A stretch of DNA of 64,000 nt, taken from NCBI RefSeq assembly GCF_963169125.1, contig NC_084799.1, forward strand, positions 68,688,143 to 68,752,142. Reading direction: 5' to 3'. The position numbers were made by a program, and so were the translations under genes. Each line of letters opens with the position of its first letter. The stretch's first letter is position 1. The DNA is from Humulus lupulus. Its lineage: Eukaryota > Streptophyta > Magnoliopsida > Rosales > Cannabaceae. Positions 1 through 10,317 of the stretch are shown here, one piece after another. A model generated the notes under the pieces. The model did not search any database, was not told the origin of the DNA, and was given only the letters and a program-made list of their open reading frames with translations.

Positions 1-94
1 ATAAGTCCGAATTGAATGATTCAAAAAGCTATGGAAAACTAAGAGAAATATCTACAACTTCTATTTATAGAAGTGTTTCCAGAAAGTGAATAAA

Positions 95-285
95 TCATGG
101 TAAAAATGCGGCTTGAAGTATCATACTTGTGTTATAGAGCATAAATGACGTGTGTTGAGCATCTTCAATGTAGTATTTTCCACACATAATATCTTGAAAC
201 TCCACAATCAACACGAAATCCATCTTATTTATCATATTTAACATGTTTCTTCTCATTTCACTCCATATTATGTACTTGACCATTA
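95..285 (-). pseudogene. possible exon of an RPA1-like (replication protein A) OB-fold protein
   Basis: An open frame on the minus strand begins right after a good splice acceptor (TTGTTTCAG on the minus strand, near 286-294) and ends with a stop at 95-97, giving about 63 residues. The pattern (a Trp early, a hydrophobic VLIVEFQDI strand, GKYYIEDA, then a Thr-Ser and an Asn) resembles the OB-fold of plant RPA 70-kDa subunits and related RPA-like proteins, which bind single-stranded DNA. This is pattern recognition only. No partner exon can be seen, because the window edge and the old gypsy element lie on either side. It could be a last exon of a host gene extending left on the other side, a transposon-captured fragment, or chance. 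Confidence 0.25.
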
Positions 286-384
286 AAGCCTGAAACAAGA
301 AGAAAACAAGCATAAATCTGCGCTAAACAATCCTAAATAACTAAAAACATAACATAAAACAATCTCTAAAACAAACCTAAAATG

Positions 385-1735
385 AACCTAACATCTGTGA
401 CAACGGCAAGTGCCTTTGTTTCCCAATCTAGTCTGGCTAGACCCACAGAAGAGAGGTGAAAAAGACTTAAGACGAGATCAATCCAGTCTTGGTCCAGATT
501 GCAGTTAGTTTTCCGTAAACAATTCATGGAAACCATAAAGCTGGACATGGAAGTCAGTGCGTTGGCCAACATTAAACAACGTCCCACGGAGACCCTTAGG
601 GCTTACATCCAACACTTCACAGAGGAAGCCTCATTTACTGAGGTAGATGACGGACAACACCTCATGGCTCTCCAGGGCGGGATCAGAGGTGGATCCCCTC
701 TCTGGGACGACATACAAAGCTACAAGGTGGCCACCCATGAAGAATTCATCAGGAGGGCACAAGGTTTCATCAATTTGGAGAAGGCTCGAATCCAAGCCTT
801 TGGGTGGCAGACAACCCAGTTGACAACATAAACCTTTCCCAAATACAGAGCGCATTATCAGACAAATATCTATCTGGCACCCCCAGTAGCGTCCAAATCT
901 GTTGGGACCCTTGGGATGCCATTCATGACCCTGACGCTCTATGGGCCTACTTCGACAGGATATGCTCTGGCGCCATCAAACTCGTTCTCTGGGTATGGAG
1001 TGGCATCCACCGGGTACAATGTCGCTCCTGGCGGTGCCCAACTGCCTCAAGCCGAAGCAGCTGAGGCAAGCATTAACCCCTCCCGGGGAAAGAGATCGGG
1101 CAGGAGTAAGAACCGATCCGAGCCCATGAAGAAGGGAAAGAGAGGGTATGAGCCCCAGTACACGGAGTACACTAACTTGGTGGATACTCGGGAAAACAAC
1201 TATCTTGCGACGGACAATGTAGTCCATTACTGAAAACAAATCCCCATGTTCAAAGGAGGAAAAATTCAAGGGACACCAGCAAAAGGTGTGCCTACCACAA
1301 GGATGTGGGCCACACGACCGAAAAATGTTGTCAACCGAAGGACGAGATCGAAAACCTGATCAAACTGGGACATCTCCACCAATTGGTCAGGAAGCCAACA
1401 GGAGTTCTAGGACTGCCAGTAGCTCCTGGACTACCTTTGGCCCAAGGTACATAGGCATCATACCGAACTCCTCAGGGAGGGTACGCTCTAGGTTCGGGAG
1501 CACAGGCCCCTCAGAGGGGCCCAATAGTGCAATCACCTGTAGGTCCAATGGCTCTTGGACTTGGAATGCCATATCCTCCCAAAAATGCACCTCCTCAAGT
1601 TGATGGCCATGTGACCACCACATTAGGAGGCCCGTACTTAGGAGGACTATCTCAGAACGATCAGAAAAGATACCTCAGCGAGCTCGATCATGACTGTGAG
1701 GTATAAGTATTGGTCCAAACTTCAGCCCAGCGCCC
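385..1735 (+). pseudogene. gag remnant of the old Tat element
   Basis: The left part (to about 830) matches the capsid-like retrotransposon gag core of the young copy: SIQSWSRL here versus SIHSWKEL there, then FRKQF, NIKQRP and FINLEKA. The right part, around 1270-1390, carries a nucleocapsid-type knuckle in the arrangement C-x2-H-x4-H-x4-C (CAYHKDVGHTTEKC), as in the young copy. Frame changes and stops, including TGA at the expected Trp of the WWKRL motif near 457, break the frame several times. The N-terminus is missing. Gag would form the virus-like particle shell, but this copy cannot. Confidence 0.7.
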
Positions 1736-1739
1736 GAAG

Positions 1740-2330
1740 CTGATGAACCTGCCCATCACATTCATGGAGGATGATGCACATAACGTTCATTTTCCGCATC
1801 ATGACCCCTTGGTCATTGAAGCCCAAATCGCCAATAAAAGGGTATCCTGAGTGTTGGTAGATGACGAGATCTCCATCAATGTCCTATTCAACCTGGCATT
1901 CACAGCGATTGACCTAACAGAGGCAGATCTAGCTTCCTTCCAAACACAGATCTACGGTTTCAATGGGGATTCATTACTCATGATGGGCAAGATTCAACTA
2001 CCCGTGACATTGGGGAACGAGGTTCATGGCTCGTTCAAGTATTACACTTTTGAAGTGGTGGACTGCCCCACTATGTACAACGTAATCTTCGATCGTCCCG
2101 CTTTAGTCGACTTCGGTGCCATCACCTTCATCCGCCACCTCTGCATGAAGTTCCCTTGCAATACTAGAGGAGTGGGAACTGTAAGAGAAGATCAGAAGAG
2201 CGCCCAAAAGTGCTATCACATTTTCTCCCAACAAATCTTCATGGTCCGCGAAGAACCTATCGAAGAGGAAGACATGGATCTAGTTCCACCTCTGCAGCCA
2301 GCACAGAGAGTGGTTTAGGAAGATGATGAA
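1740..2330 (+). pseudogene. aspartic protease region of the old Tat element
   Basis: The frame at 1851-2318 encodes a retropepsin-like segment. The expected active-site DNGSS motif of the young copy is here VDDEISIN at the start of the frame, so the catalytic triplet is lost. The following strands (YGFNGDSLL, GKIQLPVTLG, FEVVD, YNVIFDRPALVDFGAI) are well conserved. A stop just upstream (TGA at about 1849) replaces the Arg of the VSRILVD motif. In this family the protease cleaves the Gag-Pol polyprotein. The Tyr preceding GFNGD is retained, whereas the young element has a stop codon there. Confidence 0.65.
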
Positions 2331-2348
2331 CTGGATCCATGAATAAAA

Positions 2349-3343
2349 GTGGATAGGGCATTAGAACCCATGGAGGAGGTGGAGGAGGTGTGCATCGATG
2401 ACACCGACCCAACAAAAGTGATCCGAGTCGGGAGAAATTTGAACCTAGAGGTCAGGGCTACCATAATCTCCCAAGTGAAAGAGAACCAGGATGTCTTGTC
2501 CTGGTCGCATTCAGATATGACCGAGATCAACCGCAACGTCATATGTCACGCCCTGAACATTGACAAAAATGCAACTCTCGTCAGGCAGAAGCGAAGGCCC
2601 TTAGACGTGGAAAGGGTGGAGACCCTCAAGTTAGAAATCGAGAAGTTTTTCTCGATCAACTTCATCTGGGAGGCCCTATAACTTGTTTGTCTGGCCAATC
2701 CAGTGTTGGTACCAAAGCCAAATGGGACGTGGAGGACTTGCATCGACTTCACGGATCTTAACAAGGCATGCTTGAAAGACTTCTTCCCTCTGCCCCGAAT
2801 AGACCAGATGGTGGATGCTACATCAAGGTACGAGTTGTTGAGCTTCATGGATGCCTACTCCTGCTACAATGAGATCTCAATGCATGTAGCAGACGAGGAA
2901 CACACCAACCTTCAGATGGACAAGGGTGTATACTGCTACATTGTCATGCCCTTCAGGCTAGAGAATGTTGGGGCCACTTATCAAAGATTGGTCAGTGGGA
3001 TATTTTAGAAATAGCTAGGGAAGAACATGGAGGTATATATCAATGACATGTTGTTCAATTCCAAGATCTCGTCCCAACACACGGATGACTTGGCATAAGC
3101 ATTTTCCATTATCCAAAAGTATGCAATGAAGTTGAACCCCAAAAAGTGCAATTTTGGCGTGGCATCTGGGAAGTTTCTGGGCTTCATAGTAAGCTCGAGA
3201 GGAATGGATGCCAACCCGGAAAATATCAGAGCGTTGATCGAGATGCCATCACCATGAAAGCACAAAGACATTCAAAGCTTGACGAGAAGAATAGCAGCTT
3301 TGAGCCGTTTCGTTTCAAAGTCTACAGACAAGTGCATCCCATT
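2349..3343 (+). pseudogene. reverse transcriptase, first copy (A), truncated
   Basis: The frame encodes the linker and N-terminal RT: WSHSDM, CHALNID, NPVLVPKPNGTWRTCIDFTDLNKA, FPLPRIDQMVDATSRYELLSFMDAYS, then the polymerase core. The catalytic YVDD box is YIND (near 3037-3048), so an essential Asp is replaced. In-frame stops include those near 2680, 3008 and at 3255-3257 (TGA for the Trp of SPWKHKD). The sequence stops abruptly at about 3343, just after the codons for KCIPF, where a piece of an unrelated LTR begins. The same segment, with several of the same lesions, recurs at 4751-5745. Confidence 0.7.
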
Positions 3344-4750
3344 CTGACACCATTGTCATTTCTGACTAATAAGTCAGTACCATTCACAGATAAGCAAGAT
3401 TGCTTATCATTTAATATACAATCAATTTCCACATATAGAGCACTCAACATGCCTCCTTAATAACCACGCATGTCACATACTGGGTGCAGTTTTCTTACCT
3501 TTGGTTTGAGCATGAAATAAGTTAAAAATGACCCTTGAGAACGATCAATCCTTTGATCCTTTAGCGGTCACCTAGTCATAACCAAATATGGAATTCCATC
3601 AATAAAATCAATAATAAGAGGTTCATGATCTAAACCTCGCTCCCGGGACCTTGAATCCTACTAACACGGTTAATAAATTCAATCCTGAGCCTTAAGAATT
3701 GAAACCCCAAGCCAAAAACCCTAAAAAGTGTCCAAAAGAATACCCTGGAAAAATAGGGTAGCGCTACCTCCCAGGCGCTACAAGCAGAGCTGCCAAGCCC
3801 TGGACAACGCTATAGCGCCCAACCCTGGGCGCTGTAACGCCAGAACCAGGGTGTTCCAGCTCTGGTTTTTCCTCTTCGAGTTCTCCAAATTCCAAACCCC
3901 AAAAACTAATTCCAAACCTCAACCAAACCCACAAAAGAACCCAAAAACCAATCCTACAAGTCTTAGGCATCAAAACCCAATCAAACTTTCCCAAAAACTT
4001 CATTGAATTCCCAACTATCAAATCCAAAATCTCAACTAAAAACTAACTGAAAAACATGGCATAAACCAGAGATTTCATGCCTAAAATCTTACCTCAAACT
4101 CAAGATTAAACCCCCTCCAATGGCTGAACACAATCCTAAACCCTCAAGCCTTGCTTCCCTAGCTTGAATCCTCAATTGGAGCTTCAAAATTTCAAAGGAA
4201 AAAGAAGAAGAAAAATGATCAGAAGGAAGAAGGGGAAGAGGCTTTGTTTTGCTTAAGTTTTCGACAGCCTACCTTAGTTAAATATATCCCTTGGTCAAAT
4301 GACCAAAATGCCCCTAGGTTAAATAATTTCCTTTCAAGGCTAGCAAGGGCAAAATCGTCATTTCCCGTCTATCTCGTTAACTATAATTAATGTCCTCCAA
4401 TTCCCGTTATTCCCAATATTCTCAGATAGTAATAATTCATATCCCATTACCCTATAACTCCCGGTAATGTACTAATCATCAAATTACCCCGAGACTCACC
4501 CCGAGCCTAAAAATAACCCCGTTATGACCAAACCGCTAACTTGTATTCAAAGATCGTCTCATGTCGAATAGCTTAAACAAATCCACATTATAATGTGGCC
4601 TCATCAATAAATTACCAACATGCATGAAAATATACAAATATGCCCTCAACGGGCCAAATTACCAAAATGCCCTTATAATGAAAAGTGGACCCACATGCAT
4701 GCATTTATCATCATATAATACTATAATTCACATAATCATGCATATAAAAG
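3344..4750 (-). mobile_element. internal fragment of the 2.5 kb LTR family inside the old pol
   Basis: This stretch aligns by eye with 8788-10205 of the solo LTR at 7791-10292, in the same orientation: shared TGACACCATTG start, shared TACAATCAAT, ACCATGCATGTCACATA-like and TTAGGCATC blocks, and shared ATGCATATAA end. It lacks both LTR termini, so it did not arrive as a simple insertion. It holds a GC-rich block (about 3760-3850) with GCGC-centred inverted motifs in otherwise AT-rich DNA. No gene is seen. Confidence 0.7.
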
Positions 4751-5930
4751 CAGATAGGGCATTAAAACCCATGGCGGAGGTGTGCATCGATGACACCAAC
4801 CCGACAAAAGTGATCCGAGTCAGGAGAAATTTGAACCTAGAGGTCAGGGCTGCCATAATCGCCCGGATGAAAGAGAACCAGGATGTCTTGTCCTGGTCTC
4901 ATTCAGATATGACCGAGATCAACTGCAACGTCATATGTCACGCCCTGAACATTGACGAAAACGCAACTCCCGTCCAGCAGAAGTGAAGGCCCCTAGGCGC
5001 GGAAACGGCGGAGCCCTCAAGTTAGAAGTCGAGAAGTTGTTCTCGATCAACTTCATCCTGGAGGCCCTATACCCCATTTGTCTGGCCAATCCGGTGTTGG
5101 TACCAAAGACAAATGGGACGTGGAGGACTTGCATCGACTTCACGGACCTTAACAAGGCCTACCTGAAAGACTGCTTCCCTCTGCTTCGAATAGACCAAAT
5201 GGTGGAGGCTACATCAAGGTATGAGTTGCTGAGCTTCATGGATGCCTGCTCCTACTACAACCAGATCTCAATGCATGTAGCAGGCCAGGAACACACCAAC
5301 TTCTAGATGGACAAGGGTGTATACTGCTACATTATCATGCCCTTCGGGCTAGAGAATGTTGGGGCCACCTATCAAAGGCTGGTCAACAGGATGTTTCAAA
5401 ACTAACTAGGGAAGAATATGGAGGTCTATATAAACGACATGATGTTCAAGTCCAAGATCTCAGCCCAACACACAGATGACCTGGCAGAAGCATTTGCCAT
5501 TATCCGGAAGTATGGGATGAAGCTAAACCCCAAAAAGTGCAATTTTGGCGTGGCATCCGGGAAGTTTCTGGGCTTCATAGTAAGCTCGAGAGGAATAGAA
5601 GCCAACCCAGAAAATATCAGAGCATTGATCGAGATGCCATCACCATGAAAGCACAAATACATTCAAAGCTTGACGGGAAGAATAGCAGCTTTGAGCCGCT
5701 TCGTCTCAAAATCCACAGACAAGTGCATCCCATTCTTCAACGTACTTTGCGGAAACCAGAGGTTTGAATGGATGATCGAGTGTGAAGAGGCCTTCCAAAA
5801 ATTGAAGGAACATCTGGGCGAAGCACCAATCTTGTCGAAACCAGTAGATGGGGAGCCATTGTACATGTATTTGGCAGTGTTAGAACATGCCATCAACACC
5901 GCTTTAGTGCGAGAATAGGGAAAGGTCAAG
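4751..5930 (+). pseudogene. reverse transcriptase and start of RNase H, second copy (B)
   Basis: Starts at the same place as copy A (AGATAGGGCATTA) and runs through the same RT segment with only scattered differences, then continues where copy A breaks off: FFNVLCGNQRFEWMIECEEAFQKLKEHL, which is the connection to RNase H. The catalytic box is again YIND (5431-5442), and the TGA for the Trp of SPWKHKD is again present at 5646-5648. Further stops lie at 4984-4986, 5306 and near 5404. The shared lesions show that copies A and B descend from one already defective sequence. Confidence 0.7.
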
Positions 5931-6765
5931 CTCCTGACCTATTACGTAAGCAAAAGATTGCTGGGCGCGGAGTCCAAATACCCTTTAAACGAGAAAATGA
6001 CATTTTTCTTACTGGCCGCCTCCAGGAAGCTAAGACCTTACTTTCAGGCCCACGCCATCAAGGTACTGACGAACCATCCCCTATGACAAGTACTACAAAA
6101 ACCCGAATCATCGGGAAGAATTTTGAAGTGGGCCATGGAGCTTAGCCAATTTGACATTGCATATGTCCCCAAGATTTCTATCAAGGGACAAGCCCTGGCT
6201 GACTTAATCTTAGAATGCACTGGGATAATTGAAGATGAAGAACCCGTCGACCCCATAATGCCTTTGTGGAAAATCTTTATAGATGGAGCCTCCAATGAAA
6301 ATGGGGTCGGGGCTGGGATCATCTTGATATCCCCTCAAGGTCACCAGTTGCAAAGTGCCCTACGCTTCCAGTTCGAAGCATCAAACAATGAGGTTGAGCA
6401 CAAGGCCATGCTGGAAGGATTACGCTTGGCCAAAGAGGTAGGGCAGCAAATATTGAAGTCCACAACGACTTCCAACTGATGGTCAGGCAGATTTCGAGGG
6501 GGTACCAAACAAAAGGGGAGAGGATGGCCGCCTACGTGATGCGAACTCGAGAGTTGCTCCAATCTTTCAAGAAATACTTCATCCGCCAAATCCCCAGAGA
6601 ACAAAATGTGTTTGCGGACACATTGGAAAAATTTGCTATTGATGTTGAAGCAGAACTCTTCGGGTTATTCCCGATCGACCATCTACCCGCGCCCAGTATT
6701 CAAGCCCCCGTAATCATCAACGCCATTGATTATTCTACGTCTTGGATGGGCCGTCTCATCTAGTA
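5931..6765 (+). pseudogene. RNase H regions of the old Tat element
   Basis: Two RNase H-like parts follow each other, as in the Tat lineage. The first (about 5931-6210) has ISRKLRP-like, LTNHP and KWAMELSQFDIAY motifs. The second (about 6260-6660) has the FIDGASNENGVGAG, EHKAMLEGLRLA and REQNVFADTL motifs of the additional archaeal-type RNase H. The Asp-bearing strand (EVYSDSLL in the young copy) is shifted out of frame near 6460-6480. Stops are scattered, for example at 5916-5918 and 6082-6084. RNase H removes the RNA strand during reverse transcription. Confidence 0.65.
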
Positions 6766-7590
6766 CCTAACCGCTAGAGAATTGCCCGAGGACAGGGTTG
6801 CCGCCGGAAAACTTAAACACCAGGCTTCCAGATACGTCATGATGGATGGAAAACTCTATCGCAGGGGGTTGTCCATGCCCTATCTCAGATGCTTATTCGG
6901 GATCGAAATGAGTGGAATCATGCATGAAGTGCATGAAGGCTTTTATGGAGATCACACGGGCGGACTCAGCTTGTCCAAGAAGATCCTCAGGCAAGGATAT
7001 TTCTAGCCAACAATGAAGAAGGATTGTGTAGATTACATTCGCAAGTGCGAATAATTCAAATGGTACGCAAATATCCGGCGAGCCCCTCCAACGGAGAAAA
7101 CCCTGATGATCATTCCCTGGCCTTTTGCAGTTTGGGGAATCAATTTGGTAGGATCCCTCTCGACCGGAAAGGGTGGAGTAAAATACACTATCGTAGCCAT
7201 TGACTACTATACCAAGTGGGTCAAGGTGGAACCTATGACCACCATCACCTCTAAAAAGGACCTAGACTTCTTCATCAACAACATTGTGTTTCGATACGGC
7301 CTCTCTCACAAAATTATGTCCAATAATGGGAAGCAATTTGATAGCATCCACTTCGTCGACTTCTGTGAAAGACATGGCAACATCAAAAGCTTCTCCACGG
7401 TCGCAGGGCCTCAAGAAAACAAGCAAAAAGAAGCCATAAACAAGATTTTGAAGGGAACATTAAAGAAAAAGCTACAAGCCTGCAAGAGCAGGTGGGAGGA
7501 AGAGTTGCCCGCGTCCTATCGGCCTACCGGACCTTATCAAGAATCCAGGGGATATCTCCAGCATCACGATGTCCACCTTGGCAATTGAAC
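6766..7590 (+). pseudogene. integrase of the old Tat element, C-terminus deleted
   Basis: The zinc-finger region (HEVHEGFYGDHTGGLSL, then a degraded C-x2-C with a stop at about 7052) and the catalytic core (WGINLVGSL for WGIDLVGSL, NNGKQFDS for DNGKQFDS) are recognisable. Both substitutions are G-to-A changes that remove catalytic Asp residues. Similarity ends near 7585 within the core (AYRT region), and the C-terminal domain and the rest of the 3' region are absent. About 200 bp of non-coding sequence follow before the first solo LTR. Confidence 0.65.
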
Positions 7591-7790
7591 CCGGGTCCTG
7601 GTGAATGAACCAGGACTCTAATAAATGAATCAAGATATTAGTAAATGGACCCAGACCAGATGTCCAAATAGGGCAAGCCTAGATTTCCCTGATATTGACC
7701 TATCCCCACGAAATTCGGCAGTTGGTCTCCTAAACTAACCTGCAGATGAGGGTACGCACGGAACGTACACTGTTTCTAGGAAACAATACT
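7591..7790 (+). other. remnant of the old Tat element 3' region or LTR left of the solo LTRs
   Basis: Short non-coding stretch with repeated AAATGAATCAAG/AATGGACCCAG-like words and no ORF. It must belong to the old element because the solo LTR starting at 7791 is a clean insertion and the old LTR resumes at 10298 and 12830. The exact start of the old 3' LTR cannot be fixed by eye. Confidence 0.45.
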
Positions 7791-10292
7791 TGTAACGCCC
7801 TGGTTACTCCAAGACAGTTACTGTGAACTTTGAACCGTGATTAACTCACTAATCGAGTTCTTTGGTTATAAACATGCATCTAAGTGTTATTAATAGGTTA
7901 AGGTGAAAAACTAATCAAAAGGAAAGGATATATTTTATTTAAAACATAAAAAATTTCATGGGCCCATAAAAACGTTTACAAGTTATTTACAATCCAAATG
8001 GTCATTACAGTTTAAAATTTACAACCCGCTGACCTAAGCGGCAAAAATAGGGAAAACTCCCTAGTTCCTCCAAGAAACTCCTTGCCGTGGTGGTCAAGCG
8101 GCCGCATATGTACACATCACCACCTAAGCTCTCCACTCAAGGCTGGGTGAGCTTTTCTTTCCCTTTACCTGCACCACATAGCACCCATGATCCAAAGCCC
8201 AGCAAGAAAACTCAATACTGCATGTATATAATATCAAATGATGATCATGATAATCATACAGAGCTTATAGCCCTGAACAGATGAGTGAATATCACTTTGT
8301 GGTTACGTTAACCATGAAGGAGCGTATAGCTCTAATCAGGTGAGTGATTTAACACTTGAGGTTCTTTTAACCATAATGAGTGACTGACGAACAAGTCACT
8401 ACGGGGCTCATCACCCACAACCATGTGACAATCCAGTCACCTGGACCTTCTGGCCCTAGCTCCAATCAAATGAGTGACTGTTGGGTAAGTCACTTCGGGC
8501 TCAGCACCCATAGCCATGTGACGAAGCAGTCACCTGGGCCCTCTGGCCCTGGCTCTAAGTGACTAGCCATAGGCTAGACAAGCGCTTTTAGTTTTCATCG
8601 AACTTGAGGTCGGTCTAGCATTAATGCTCATTTGAGTCATTCAATGTAGATGTCGATTAGATCTAATCTTTGTCGGCTTGCGTTAAACATGCTAAGACTC
8701 TTCTTGACTTATTAGTCAATACCAGGTGACCAGTGCTCAGTTCTACTGCCGAACTTGACTAGCGAGTCGCAGCTTCACAGTTAATACTGACACCATTGCC
8801 AATTCTAACTATTTAGTCAATGCCACGTACAAGTGAGCACGATTTTCTAAGCATTTGATATACAATCAATGTCCACATTTAAACACTCAAGATGTCTCAA
8901 TAATAACCATGCATGTCACATATGGGGTGCATTTTTCTTACCTCTGGTTCGAGCGAGAAATAGTAAAAGAACGACCCTTGAGAACGAACAACCTTTTGAT
9001 TCCTTAGTGATTACCTAGTCATAACCAATTATAACCTACATTAATGAAAATCAACAGTGAAAGAGTCTTGACCTAAACCTCACTCCTGGGACCCCGAATT
9101 GTACCCAAACAGTGAGTAGATTCGATCTCGAGCCTTAGGGATTGAAACCCCGAGCCAAAAACCCTTAAAAATGCCCAAAACAAGAATCTGATGGAACAGG
9201 TTAGTGCTGTAGCGTTACCTTCCTAGCGCCCCAGCGCCCAAGACGGACCAGAATCCTCCTTGAGTAGCGATGTAGCGCCCACTTATGGGCGCTGTAGCAC
9301 TACACCCAGCCAGAATGGCCCTGAAACTTTCCCCCTTCGACTCCACCATTTCCAACCTGAACCAAAAGCTTCCAAACCTCATTTTAAGTCCCAAATGAAC
9401 CCAAAAACCATCTACACATGTCCTAGGCATCACAACCCAAGTAACCCTAGCCAAAAACTCCCATCAATTCCATTTAACCAATCTAGAAAACCAAGCTGAA
9501 AACCAAACCAACAACAGAGCAAAGCTAGAGTTTTAATGGCTAGAAACTTACCTCAAGCTCAGTTTAGGATCCTATTCAATGGTGGAACACAATCCTAAGC
9601 CCTCAAGATCCATTTCCTTAGCTTGAATCCTCAAGAACAACTCAAAAATCCAAAAGAAAAAGGAGAAAAAAAAGAGGTACGCGAGAGATGTTTTCTATGC
9701 TCTGTTTTGGCCAACTTCTACAGCCTTCAATGGCTTATATCAATCTTAAGGTGAAAATACATTTTTGCCCCTAGGTCAAATAAAGTTTTCTAAAGGCTCC
9801 TAAGGGTAAAACTGTCCTTTCCTGCCTATTTCGTTAATTATAATTAATACCCTCCAATTCTCGTTGTTCCCGAAATTCTCAAATACCAATAATTCATATC
9901 ACGATACCCTTTAATTCCCAGCAACGCTCTAATCACCAAAATACCCCGAGACTTACCCCGAGCCCCGAACTTAATCCCGTTATGACCAAACCGTTGATTT
10001 GCACTCAAAAATCGTCTCATGCCGAATGGCTCGAACAAATATACATTATAATGTGGCCTCAACAATAAATCACCAACATGCATACAAATATACAATTACG
10101 CCATCAACGGGCCAAATTACCAAAATGCCCCTGTGATAAAATGTAGACCCACATGCATGCATTTAACATCATATTATAATATAATTCACATAAACATGCA
10201 TATAATAGTTTAATGGCATAATAAATCAATTATGGCCCTCCCGACCTACTAATCCAACCATTAAAGCGCATTAGGGATTTTGGGGCATTACA
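7791..10292 (-). mobile_element. solo LTR (2.5 kb family), minus orientation
   Basis: Begins TGTAACGCCC and ends GGGGCATTACA on the plus strand, so both ends are TG...CA with a short inverted terminus. Flanks are ATACT (7786-7790) and GTACT (10293-10297), a 5-bp duplication with one mismatch. It is the reverse-complement relative of the LTR at 10318-12824. No coding domains or internal region are present, so it is a solo LTR produced by LTR-LTR recombination. It contains a GC-rich block at about 9200-9310. The internal part of the parent element is not in the window, so the lineage is not assigned. Confidence 0.75.
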
Positions 10293-10317
10293 GTACTGCC
10301 ACTACTTTGTCAGATCC

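Noticed and set aside
8087..8562. Short plus-strand frames with Ser/Pro/Gly-rich products
   Set aside because: They lie inside a solo LTR and contain internal direct repeats (GTGACGA.CAGTCACCTGG type); not conserved in the sister LTR.
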